A stretch of DNA of 64,000 nucleotides from JADJNY01 sp046349615 (lineage in GTDB: Bacteria > Planctomycetota > UBA1135 > GCA-002686595), in contig JAXMBZ010000003.1 of assembly GCA_046349615.1 (NCBI GenBank), positions 62,001-126,000 on the forward strand, written 5' to 3'. The notes under the pieces were generated by a model. The model made no database searches and was not told the DNA's origin. It saw only the letters and a program-made list of their open reading frames with translations. Within the stretch, counting starts at the first letter, position 1, and each line of letters begins with the position of its first letter. The position numbers and the translations under genes were made by a program. Positions 33,667 to 41,980 of the stretch are shown piece by piece.

Positions 33667-35145
33667 TTGAACCGAACGATCCCCTGGTCGGCGCTCTGCC
33701 GCACGACGCCGACGGAGATGCGCGCCCTGCAGGACGCGCTCGTCGCGAAGCGCGTCCGTGAGGAGATTCTCCCGTTCTCGACGCACTACCAGCGCGTCTT
33801 CGCCGAGGCAGGACTGCGCGCGGAGGACGTGCGGAGCGTCGCCGACCTCGCGAAGCTGCCGTTCACGACGAAGTCGGATCTGCTCGCCGCGCAGAGCGAT
33901 CCCGAGCGCCGCCTCGATTTCGTGCTGCGCCCCTCGCCCGAGTCGATCCGCGCGGCGTGGCCGCTCGGGAAGAAGCTCGGGCTCCTCCTCGGCGGCGCTG
34001 CAGCGCGCGAGAAGCTGCGCCGCGCGTACACTCCGAACTTCGTGACGTTCACGACGGGCCGCTCGAGCGATCCGGTCGCGTTCTACTACACGCCGCACGA
34101 CCTCGAGCTCCTGTCGATCGTCGGCGCGCGCATGCTCGACGTGCACGGGATCACGGACACGTCGGCGCGCATCCTGAACCTGTTCCCGTACGCCCCGCAC
34201 CTCGCCTTCTGGCAGACCGTGTTCGCGGGCTTCGAGACGGGCCGCTTCATGCTCTCGACCGGCGGCGGCAAGGTGATGGGCAGCGCCGCGAGCATCAAGG
34301 TCGCCGAGCGCATCCAGCCGACGGTGATCATCGGCGTGCCGGGCTTCGTCTACCACGTGCTGCGCGAAGCGCGCGAGAAGCCCGCGAACCTCTCCAAGGT
34401 GAAGCTCGTCATCCTCGGCGCCGAGAAGGTGACGCCCGGGCTCAAGGAGAAGATGGCGGAGTCGCTCGCCGCGTGCGGCGCGAAGGACGTCACCATCAGC
34501 GGCACGTACGGCTTCACCGAAGCGCGCATGGCGTTCAGCGAGTGCCCCGCGTCGCACGCGGAGTCGCCGGGCTACCACCTCTATCCCGACCTCGGCGTGT
34601 TCGAGGTCGTCGATCCGGAGAGCGGGAAGGTGCTCGGGCCCGGCGAGACGGGCGAGCTCGTCTACACGCCGCTCGAAGGCCACGGGACGGCGCTCCTGCG
34701 CTACCGCACCGGCGACGTCGCGGTCGGCGGGATCCGCTGGGAGCCGTGCCCCTACTGCAAGCGCAACGTGCCGCGCATCGGGAGCGAGCTCAAGCGCTCC
34801 TCCGAGCAGAAGGCGATGTCGCTGACGAAGATCAAGGGCACGCTCGTCGACCTGTCGGCGATCGGCGCGTTCCTGTCGAACCTGCACGAGGTCGAGGAGT
34901 GGCAGGTCGTGCTCAAGAAGAAGAACGACGACCCCTACGAGCTCGACGAGTTCGTCCTGCGCGTCGCGCTGCGCGTCGGGATCGAGTCCGCGTACTTCGA
35001 GAGCAAGATCAAGAAGGAGATGGCCGAGGCCGTCGAGGTCGCGCCGAGTCGCATCGAGTTCAAGACGACACGGGAGATGCTCGAGGTGCTCGGGATGGAG
35101 ACGGAGATGAAGGAGAAGCGCTTCCTCGATCTCCGGCCGAAGTAG
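33667..35145 (+). CDS. PaaK-like AMP-forming CoA ligase family protein
   Basis: A 492-residue member of the phenylacetate-CoA ligase family. The N-terminal FAEAGLRAEDVRSVADLAKLPFTTKSDL and the end WQVVLKKKNDDPYELDEFVLRV fit this fold, as do TGRSSDPVAFYY and TYGFTEARMAF (phosphate loop and Y/F-G-x-TE-type motif), then ELVYTPLEGHGTALLRYRTGDVA. These enzymes activate a carboxylate with ATP and CoA; the substrate cannot be told. A CxxC (CPYC) in the C-terminal part is noteworthy. The start is uncertain: TTG 33667 is preceded by GAGG and aligns with the family start; an ATG at 33718 would shorten it by 17 residues. Confidence 0.82.
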   Translation: MNRTIPWSALCRTTPTEMRALQDALVAKRVREEILPFSTHYQRVFAEAGLRAEDVRSVADLAKLPFTTKSDLLAAQSDPERRLDFVLRPSPESIRAAWPLGKKLGLLLGGAAAREKLRRAYTPNFVTFTTGRSSDPVAFYYTPHDLELLSIVGARMLDVHGITDTSARILNLFPYAPHLAFWQTVFAGFETGRFMLSTGGGKVMGSAASIKVAERIQPTVIIGVPGFVYHVLREAREKPANLSKVKLVILGAEKVTPGLKEKMAESLAACGAKDVTISGTYGFTEARMAFSECPASHAESPGYHLYPDLGVFEVVDPESGKVLGPGETGELVYTPLEGHGTALLRYRTGDVAVGGIRWEPCPYCKRNVPRIGSELKRSSEQKAMSLTKIKGTLVDLSAIGAFLSNLHEVEEWQVVLKKKNDDPYELDEFVLRVALRVGIESAYFESKIKKEMAEAVEVAPSRIEFKTTREMLEVLGMETEMKEKRFLDLRPK

Positions 35146-35387
35146 CCCGAGGTCGCCCGAGACGACCCGCCGTAGCCGCCCGTACGAACGAGGGCGTGGG
35201 AACGGCGACGCGTCGATGGACCGGACGCGCGGCGAGCGCCGGTGCAGTCCCCCGCGCGGGGAGGACGCCTCCCGCTCGTTCCCGAGTCCCGGGCGGCGCG
35301 CAGCGGTCGCCGCGTGACGCACGTAGCCAATGCGCGCCGCGCGCGCGCTCCACGCCGCCGGCGGCGCGCCATAAGCTCCAGTTTGGG

Positions 35388-35393
35388 TACGAT
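35388..35393 (+). promoter_or_regulatory. Possible -10 element of the ABC transporter operon
   Basis: TACGAT, 25 nt before the ATG at 35419, lies in the 273-bp gap after the ligase gene. The upstream region is somewhat richer in A and T (AAGCTCCAGTTTGGG). A LysR operator would be expected here, but I could not identify one. Confidence 0.35.
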
Positions 35394-35418
35394 CGGTTCG
35401 ACTTACCGGTCCATCCCC

Positions 35419-36693
35419 ATGACGAATCCCCCCACCCCTCCCCGGCCCGAATCCGTCCACATCCCCCGCCGCACCCTGCTCCAAGGCGCGCTCGCCGCGG
35501 GCCTGCTCGCGAGCCTTCCGCGCGCCTCCGCCGCGACCTCGTACGCGAGCGACGAACCCGAAGTGAAGGACGTGCGCCTCGGCATCATCGCCGTCGAGAG
35601 CTGCGCTCCGATCGTCGTCGCGCACGAGAAGGGCTTCTTCAAGAAGCACGGGCTCGTCTCCTCGCTCTCGAAGGAAGCGAGCTGGGCGACCGTGCGCGAC
35701 AAGCTCATGAGCGGCGAGAACCAAGCGACGCACATGAAGTACGCGCAGCCGATCGGGAGCACGCTCGGAGTGCTCGGCGCGCAGAAGTCGGGCGTCGTGA
35801 TCCCGTTCACGCTTTCGCGCAATGGATCGATCTTCCTCGTGGCCAAGGCGATCGGCAGCAAGCTGACGTTCGACCCGAAGGCGTGGAAGGCGCACGTCGA
35901 GGAGCTCAAGGCGAAGAGCGAGACGTTCACGCTCGCGCTCCCACTCCCGTTCGGCTGGCACGGCTTGATGTACCGTCACTTCCTCGCGAACGGCGGCATC
36001 AACGCGGACAAGGACCTCAAGGTCATCACGCTCCCGCCTGCGCAGATGCTCCAGAACATGCGCGTCGGCACGATGCAGGCGTGCGCTCTGGTCGAGCCCT
36101 GGGGCACGCGCGGTGTCGCCGACGGAGTCACGACGATCGCGATGTACGGCCACGAGCTATGGCCCGATCACCCGGTCAAGGCGCTCGGCGTCACGGCCGA
36201 GTTCGCGGACAAGAACCCGAAGACGGTGAAGGCGATGATCCGCGCGCTCCACGAAGCGGCCGCGTGGTGCGACGCCTTCGAGAACCGCGAGGAGCTCGCC
36301 CGCATGCTCGCGACGCCGAGCTACCTGAACTCGCCCGCGCCGACGATCCTCCCGAGCCTGATGGGCGACTTCGACTGGGGCGACGGCCGCAAGAAGTCGG
36401 ACAAGTCGATGGCGATCGCGTTCAACCGCGACAACCACCCGCAGCCGCGCGAGATCCAGTGGTTCGCCGCGCAGTTCCGCCGGTGGGGCATGGTCACGGG
36501 CGAGCCCGACTACGCCGACGTCGTGAAGCGCGTCGCGCGCGCCGATCTGTACGAGGCGGCGCTCAAGGAACTCGGCGCGACGCCGCACGCGCGGAACGAC
36601 GCACCGATCCGGCTGTGGGACGGGACCGTGTTCGACCCGTCGAAGCCGGCGGAGTACGGCCGCGCGTTCGCGATCCACAATCGGAAGGACTGA
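35419..36693 (+). CDS. NrtA-like ABC transporter substrate-binding protein (Tat signal)
   Basis: A 424-residue periplasmic binding protein. Residues 17-18 are twin arginines in RRTLLQGALAAGLLASLP, a Tat signal. The mature part follows the nitrate/nitrite/cyanate NrtA-type fold: VRLGIIAVESCAPIVVAHEKGFFKKHGL, then LPLPFGWHGLMYRHFLA and LPPAQMLQNMRVGTMQACALVEPWG, a characteristic binding-loop series. The preferred substrate (nitrate, cyanate or other) cannot be read from sequence alone. First gene of a four-gene operon with permease, double ATPase and LysR regulator. The gap to the permease is 2 bp. Confidence 0.88.
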   Translation: MTNPPTPPRPESVHIPRRTLLQGALAAGLLASLPRASAATSYASDEPEVKDVRLGIIAVESCAPIVVAHEKGFFKKHGLVSSLSKEASWATVRDKLMSGENQATHMKYAQPIGSTLGVLGAQKSGVVIPFTLSRNGSIFLVAKAIGSKLTFDPKAWKAHVEELKAKSETFTLALPLPFGWHGLMYRHFLANGGINADKDLKVITLPPAQMLQNMRVGTMQACALVEPWGTRGVADGVTTIAMYGHELWPDHPVKALGVTAEFADKNPKTVKAMIRALHEAAAWCDAFENREELARMLATPSYLNSPAPTILPSLMGDFDWGDGRKKSDKSMAIAFNRDNHPQPREIQWFAAQFRRWGMVTGEPDYADVVKRVARADLYEAALKELGATPHARNDAPIRLWDGTVFDPSKPAEYGRAFAIHNRKD

Positions 36694-36695
36694 TC

Positions 36696-37469
36696 ATGAA
36701 CCGGTCGGCGTGGAAGACGGTCCTCTTCCCCGTGCTCGGTGTGCTCGGCGCGCTCGTCCTGTGGGAGCTCCTCACCCGCGTCTTCGGGACGCGCCTGCCG
36801 GGCCCCTTGCAGACTTGGGAGGCGAGCAAGCTCTACGTCCTCGAGCCGCTGACGAAGCGCGGCGAGATGGACCAGGGCATCCTGCTCTTCGCGTGGGCGT
36901 CGTTGAAGCTCGTGTTCCAGGGCTACGGGCTCGCGCTCCTGCTCGGCGTGCCGCTCGGCTTCGCGCTCGGGCTCTCGAAGGGCTTCCAGGCGACCGTCGA
37001 TCCGCTGATCCAACTCCTCCGGCCGGTGTCGCCGCTCGCGTGGCTGCCGCTCGGGCTCGTGTTGCTCGACCGTTCGCAGCCCGCGGCGCTCTTCACGATC
37101 GCGCTGTGCTCGATGTGGCCGACCGTGCTCAACATCGCGACGGGCGTGCGCGCGGTTCCGCAGGACTACCGGAACGTCGCGAAGGTGCTCCAGCTCTCCC
37201 CCGCGCAGACGTTCTTCCGCGTGCTCGTGCCGGCGACGATGCCGTACATGTTCACGGGCTTCCGCGTCAGCCTCGGCATCGCGTGGCTCGCCATCGTGGC
37301 GGCGGAGATGCTCACCGGCGCCGCGGGGCTCGGCGGGTTCCTGTGGCAGGAGTACAACGCGCTCGTCTACGAGCACATCCTGCTCTGCATCGTGGCGATC
37401 GGCACGATCGGCTTCGTGCTCGACCGCGGGATGATGCTGCTCGAGTCCCGTTTCAAGGCGAGCGCGTGA
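36696..37469 (+). CDS. NrtB-like ABC transporter permease
   Basis: A 257-residue inner-membrane permease with about six helices. The ATPase-contact (EAA) loop is VPQDYRNVAKVLQLSPAQTFFRVLVPATMPYMFTGFRVSLGIAWLAIVAAEM, typical of nitrate/taurine/cyanate-type permeases. It should form the translocation channel for the substrate delivered by the upstream binding protein. GGAAGGA is 6 nt before the ATG, a clear ribosome binding site. The next gene starts one base after its stop. Confidence 0.9.
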   Translation: MNRSAWKTVLFPVLGVLGALVLWELLTRVFGTRLPGPLQTWEASKLYVLEPLTKRGEMDQGILLFAWASLKLVFQGYGLALLLGVPLGFALGLSKGFQATVDPLIQLLRPVSPLAWLPLGLVLLDRSQPAALFTIALCSMWPTVLNIATGVRAVPQDYRNVAKVLQLSPAQTFFRVLVPATMPYMFTGFRVSLGIAWLAIVAAEMLTGAAGLGGFLWQEYNALVYEHILLCIVAIGTIGFVLDRGMMLLESRFKASA

Positions 37470-37470
37470 C

Positions 37471-39120
37471 GTGGGCGCGTTCCTCGAACTGCGCGGCGTG
37501 ACGAAGGCGTTCGGCGCCGGCGCCGCGCGACGAGTCGTGCTCGACGGCGTCGATCTCGACGTCGAGCGCGGCGAGTTCGTCGCGATCCTCGGGTGCTCGG
37601 GGGCCGGGAAGAGCACGCTCCTCGCGCTCCTCGCGGGGCTCGACCGACCGGACGCGGGCACGCTGCACCTCGACGGCGCGCGGGTCGAACGTCCGGGCCT
37701 CGACCGCGGCATCGTGTTCCAGCACCCGGCGCTGCTCCCGTGGCTCTCGGTCTCGGACAACGTGCGCCTCGCGGTCGACCAGGCGTTCCCGAAGGAGCCG
37801 ACGGCGCGGCGTGCGGAGCGCGTCGAACGCGTGCTCGAACTCGTGCACTTGACACCCGCGGCGAGGAAGCTCCCCCGCGAGCTCTCGGGCGGCATGAAGC
37901 AGCGCGCGTCCGTCGCGCGCGCGCTCGCGATCGAGCCGCGCGTGCTCCTCCTCGACGAGCCGTTCAGCGCGCTCGACGCGTTGACGCGCGCGACGCTGCA
38001 GGTCGAGCTCGAGCGCATCTGGGAAGCGGAGCAGAAGACCGTCGTGATGATCACGAACGACGTCGACGAGGCGCTCCTGCTCGCCGATCGCATCCTGATC
38101 CTGCGCGCGGACGGCCGCCTCGACGCTCCGATCCGCGTCGTCGAGCCGCGCCCGCGCGACCCCGCGCGCTTCGAGCACGAACCGGCGCTCGTCGCGCTGC
38201 GGCTCGAGCTCGCGGATCGGCTGCGCGCCGTCGGACGACGCTCGGCGGGCACCGAGGCGCGGAGCGCGCGGCCGCACGCGGCGCCCGGCGGCGAGTTCCT
38301 CGCGCTCGACGGCGTCGCGAAGTCGATCCCGTCGCCGCGCGGCGAGCAGTCGATCGTGCGCGAGGTCGGGTTCTCCGTGCGCGCGGGCGAGTTCACGAGC
38401 CTGCTCGGTCACTCCGGGTGCGGCAAGACCACGGTGCTCTCGATGATCGCGGGGCTCTCGAAGCCGACCGCCGGAGTGATCACGCTCGGCGGAGCGAAGC
38501 TCGACGGCCCCGGTCCCGATCGCGCCATGGTGTTCCAAGCGCACGCGCTGCTCCCATGGCTGACGGCGCGCGAGAACGTGCTCCTCGGCCTCGACCGCGC
38601 GCTCCCCCGCGCCTCGAAGCGCGAACTCGACCACGTCGCCGACGCCTACCTCGACCGCGTGGGCCTCGCCGACTGGAAAGACGCGCGCCCCGGCGAGCTC
38701 TCCGCCGGGATGCGCCAGCGCGTCGGCGTCGCTCGCGCGTTCGCGCGTGCGCCGAAGCTGCTCTTGCTCGACGAGCCGTTCGGCAGCCTGGACTCGGTCA
38801 CGCGCGAGGAACTCCAGGACGTGCTGCTCGACCTGTGGCAGGAGACGGGCGCGGCGGCGCTGCTCGTGACGCACGACGTCGACGAAGCGCTGCTCCTCTC
38901 CGATCGCGTGCTGCTGATGACGGACGGCCCCGCGGCCCGCATCGGTGAGACCGTCGACGTCCGGTTCGCGAGGCCGCGCGACCGGCACGCGCTCGCGCCG
39001 AGCGCGGAGTTCCAAGCGCTGCGCGACCGCGTCTTCGCGTTCCTCGAGCGCACGTCCGCGCACGCTCCGCGCCCCGATGCGCGCCGCGGCCGCGGTGCCT
39101 TGGAAGAGGCCGCGCGATGA
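37471..39120 (+). CDS. Fused double ABC ATPase (NrtC/NrtD-like)
   Basis: A 549-residue protein with two complete nucleotide-binding domains. The first has Walker A GCSGAGKST, Q-loop VFQHPALLPWL, signature LSGGMKQR and Walker B VLLLDEPFSALD. The second has Walker A GHSGCGKTT, Q-loop VFQAHALLPWL, a slightly altered signature LSAGMRQR and Walker B LLLLDEPFGSLD. A polar linker (about residues 245-275) joins them. Nitrate transporters normally use two separate ATPases or NrtC with a regulatory domain; here both are in one chain, which fixes a 1:1 stoichiometry. GTG start. Its stop overlaps the LysR start as ATGA. Confidence 0.9.
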   Translation: MGAFLELRGVTKAFGAGAARRVVLDGVDLDVERGEFVAILGCSGAGKSTLLALLAGLDRPDAGTLHLDGARVERPGLDRGIVFQHPALLPWLSVSDNVRLAVDQAFPKEPTARRAERVERVLELVHLTPAARKLPRELSGGMKQRASVARALAIEPRVLLLDEPFSALDALTRATLQVELERIWEAEQKTVVMITNDVDEALLLADRILILRADGRLDAPIRVVEPRPRDPARFEHEPALVALRLELADRLRAVGRRSAGTEARSARPHAAPGGEFLALDGVAKSIPSPRGEQSIVREVGFSVRAGEFTSLLGHSGCGKTTVLSMIAGLSKPTAGVITLGGAKLDGPGPDRAMVFQAHALLPWLTARENVLLGLDRALPRASKRELDHVADAYLDRVGLADWKDARPGELSAGMRQRVGVARAFARAPKLLLLDEPFGSLDSVTREELQDVLLDLWQETGAAALLVTHDVDEALLLSDRVLLMTDGPAARIGETVDVRFARPRDRHALAPSAEFQALRDRVFAFLERTSAHAPRPDARRGRGALEEAAR

Positions 39121-40043
39121 GGAGCGGCATCGAGCTCCGGCACCTGCGCTACTTCCTCGCCGTCGTCGAGGCGCAGAACTTCACGCGCGCCGCCGCGCGC
39201 CTCGGCGTCACGCAGCCGAGCGTCTCGCAACAGCTCAAGGACCTCGAGAATCGGCTCGGCACCGCGCTGTTCTCGCGCCTCGGCAAGGAAGCGCGCCTCA
39301 CGGACGCCGGGAGCGCGTTCCGCGTTCACGCCGAGCGCGTCCTGCGCCAGCTCGACGAGGCGTTCGATTCGGTGGGCACCGTCGCGGAGCTCCGGCACGG
39401 CCGCATCGAGGTCGGCGTGGTGCCCGCGCTGAACCATGCGTGGATCCCGCCCGTGATCGCGCGGCTCGCGCTGCGCCACCCGGGCCTCGTCGTGCTCGTC
39501 CACGAACGCCCGACGCGCGCCGTCGAACGCGGGGTCGAGCAGGGCGAGTTCGAGATCGGCGTCGGTCTGCAGTCGCGGCCCACGCCGCGCGTCCATGCGG
39601 AGCTCCTCCGCGAGGAACCGCTCGCGCTCGTCCTCCCGGAGGAGCACGCGCTCGCGCACCGCAGGACGATCGAGGCGCGCGACCTCGCGGAGCTCGAGCT
39701 CGTCCTGCTCCCCGAGTCCTACGACCTGCGGCGCGCGATCGACGCGGCGTTCGCGAGCGCGCGCCTGCGGCCCCGAATCGTGGGCGAGCTCGACGCGGTC
39801 GACGCGATCCTGCGCACCGTCGCGCTCACGGGCCGGCCGACGATCCTCCCGCGCGTGGTGCTCGAAGGCCGCCCGCCGCTCGGCCTCGTCGCCGTTCCCT
39901 TCGGCGCGAAGGCGCCGAGGGTGTCGTTCGGCGTGTTCACGCGCACGGAGCCCGCGCCGAGTCCCGCCGCGGCGGCGTTCCTCGCTGCGCTTCGCGCGCA
40001 CGTCGGGAGCCCGCCCGACCGGAAGCGCCGCGCGGCGCGCTGA
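39117..40043 (+). CDS. LysR family regulator (CynR-like)
   Basis: A 308-residue LysR regulator. The winged helix-turn-helix is residues 5-64 (LRHLRYFLAVVEAQNFTRAAARLGVTQPSVSQQLKDLENRLG). The effector domain begins near residue 90 (GRIEVGVVPALNHAWIPPVI). The start overlaps the ABC ATPase stop as ATGA, so it is co-transcribed with the transporter and probably controls it. The N-terminal region and the context resemble CynR, the cyanate regulator, but no cyanase or nitrate reductase gene is present in the window. Confidence 0.88.
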   Translation: MRSGIELRHLRYFLAVVEAQNFTRAAARLGVTQPSVSQQLKDLENRLGTALFSRLGKEARLTDAGSAFRVHAERVLRQLDEAFDSVGTVAELRHGRIEVGVVPALNHAWIPPVIARLALRHPGLVVLVHERPTRAVERGVEQGEFEIGVGLQSRPTPRVHAELLREEPLALVLPEEHALAHRRTIEARDLAELELVLLPESYDLRRAIDAAFASARLRPRIVGELDAVDAILRTVALTGRPTILPRVVLEGRPPLGLVAVPFGAKAPRVSFGVFTRTEPAPSPAAAAFLAALRAHVGSPPDRKRRAAR

Positions 40044-40055
40044 GCTCGCCCCGAG

Positions 40056-41726
40056 TCACGGAGTCCAGTCGATTCGCACGGCGCTCGTCGTGTTGAAGGT
40101 GTCGGACGTGCACCACGCGGCGCTGTTGCGGTAGCGCGCCTGGTAGTAGCGCGTGCCGCCCGCCGGCGGGACCTGACCGCGGTGGGCGATCGAGATCGCG
40201 CTCGGGACGTCCGCTCCGATCGCGATGGTCCCCTGGGGTCCGATCGTCCGCGAGCCGAGGCGGATGAACGTCCCGCCGAGGCAGAGCAGACCGTCTCCGA
40301 AGGTCGAACCGAAGCCGCCGGCGTCCTCGGTCGCCTGGAGGAAGAGGATCGTGCTGCCGCCGGGCATGTGGCCCGCGAAGAGCCGCAGCGAGTCGTTCGC
40401 GACGCTCGCGAGTCCGGTGCACGCGAGCGTCGACCCGACGGTGCGCGAGTTCACGCAGCCCGCGTTCTGTCCCGGCCGCGAGTAGTTCCCGCACGGGCAC
40501 GTGCCGCCGTTCCCGTCGCCGAAGCAGTACGGCGTGCCGGGCTGCGCGATCCCGTACACGCCGAGCCGATCGCCCTCGAGCGACGCGACGACGACGTCGC
40601 CGAGCTCGTCGTAGTTCACGTCGCCGGCGCCGCTGACGGCGAGCCCGAAGCGGTCCGTCGGCGTGTCGCCCGCGACGGAGAAGAGGAGCTGCCCCGTGCG
40701 CCCGGACCACACCTCGACGACGCCTGCGCCGCCCGCGGCGTCGGGCCGACCCAGGACGAGGTCCGCGCGCCCGTCCCCGTCGACGTCGCCCGCGCCGTCG
40801 AGCCGGCCGCGATCGCCGAGTTGCTCGTTCGCGATCGAGCCTTCGATCGTGCGGAGCACGCTCCCGTTCGCCCCCGAGACCACGACGACGCGGCCGCAAT
40901 CGTTCGCGACGCCGTCGAAGAGCGGTTCGCCGATCAAGAGGTCCGGGACGTGGTCGCCGTCGACGTCGCCCGCCACCGCGAGCGACCAGGCGAAGAGCCC
41001 GCCGCCCGGTCCCGGGTCCGCGACGAGGCGCAGGAACGCGCCGGTGGCGCCCGAGTAGAGGAGGACGCGACCGCTGGGGAACGCGAGCGCGATGCCGTAG
41101 TCGCAGACGCCGTCTCCGTTCAGGTCGCCGAGCCCCGCTACCTCGCCCGGGTCCTGGATCACGCGTCCGGTCGCGAGCGTCAATCCGTAGTGGATCGCGC
41201 GCGGACCGATCAGCGTGCTGCCCTGCGAGTAGACGAACACGTCCGAGTACGCGTCCGCGTTCACGTCGCCGACGGCGGCGAGGTCCGAACCGTCCGGCGC
41301 GGAGAGGAGGTCCATCAGGTCGAGCCCCGTTCCACCCGAGATCACGCGCACTTCGGAGGGAAGGAGCGGCGCGAGCCCGCTCGCGACGATTCCGAAGTCC
41401 ATACGGCCGTCGCCGTCGACCTCGCCGAGCCCGACGACCTTCGCGCCGAAGTAGCCGACGCTCGTGTTCGTGAGCTGGTGCAGGAGCGCGCCCGTCCGGC
41501 TCGAGACGACGTAGACCGTCCCGCCCCCGCCGGCCGAGGTGACGCCGAGGATCACGTCGTCGACGTCGTCGTGGTCGACGTCGCCGCAGGCGTCGACGCT
41601 CATCCCGACCGTCGTCTGCGGGTAGACGACGTTGGGCCACGTCCGCAGGAGCACCTGCGCGGACGCCGGAGCGGTGAGGACGGCGAGCGTGAGCCAGGTG
41701 GGAGCGAGGGCGAGTTTGGGACGCAT
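40056..41726 (-). CDS. Secreted seven-repeat FG-GAP (integrin-like) protein with C-terminal module
   Basis: A 556-residue secreted protein. The signal peptide ends near APASAQ. Seven FG-GAP repeats follow, each about 55 residues with a Ca-binding-type DxDxDGxxD motif (DVDHDDVDD, EVDGDGRMD, DVNADAYSD, DLNGDGVCD, DVDGDHVPD, DVDGDGRAD, DVNYDELGD). This should fold as a seven-bladed propeller like an integrin alpha head. The module starts near residue 397 (PYCFGDG) and ends DWTP. It is more diverged from the pair at 6-11 kb than they are from each other. GGAGG lies about 9 nt before the ATG. Convergent with LysR, 12 bp away. Confidence 0.88.
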   Translation of the reverse strand: MRPKLALAPTWLTLAVLTAPASAQVLLRTWPNVVYPQTTVGMSVDACGDVDHDDVDDVILGVTSAGGGGTVYVVSSRTGALLHQLTNTSVGYFGAKVVGLGEVDGDGRMDFGIVASGLAPLLPSEVRVISGGTGLDLMDLLSAPDGSDLAAVGDVNADAYSDVFVYSQGSTLIGPRAIHYGLTLATGRVIQDPGEVAGLGDLNGDGVCDYGIALAFPSGRVLLYSGATGAFLRLVADPGPGGGLFAWSLAVAGDVDGDHVPDLLIGEPLFDGVANDCGRVVVVSGANGSVLRTIEGSIANEQLGDRGRLDGAGDVDGDGRADLVLGRPDAAGGAGVVEVWSGRTGQLLFSVAGDTPTDRFGLAVSGAGDVNYDELGDVVVASLEGDRLGVYGIAQPGTPYCFGDGNGGTCPCGNYSRPGQNAGCVNSRTVGSTLACTGLASVANDSLRLFAGHMPGGSTILFLQATEDAGGFGSTFGDGLLCLGGTFIRLGSRTIGPQGTIAIGADVPSAISIAHRGQVPPAGGTRYYQARYRNSAAWCTSDTFNTTSAVRIDWTP

Positions 41727-41980
41727 GAACGCGAGCCTCCGGAGGGCACGGCTCCCCTAGCCAGGTCCTCGTGGAAGGCTACAGGCAGGTCGGAAATCCG
41801 GCAACTCACCCACGAGGCGTTGCGCGCGGCCCGATTCGCCGCGGAATTCCGGGTTTCTCCGCGCTCGGCCGCCGCCCGCGCGCCGCGGCTGGGCCGAGCG
41901 CCCCGTTCCTGACGTCTACGGCCTTTGCTATGTCAAGGCGCGCAGGGGTCCTTCCGAGAAGGACTCCCCCGGAGTCGATC

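Noticed and set aside
39117..40043. Naming the LysR gene cynR
   Set aside because: No cyanase gene is nearby, and effector-domain residues that would prove cyanate specificity cannot be judged by eye.
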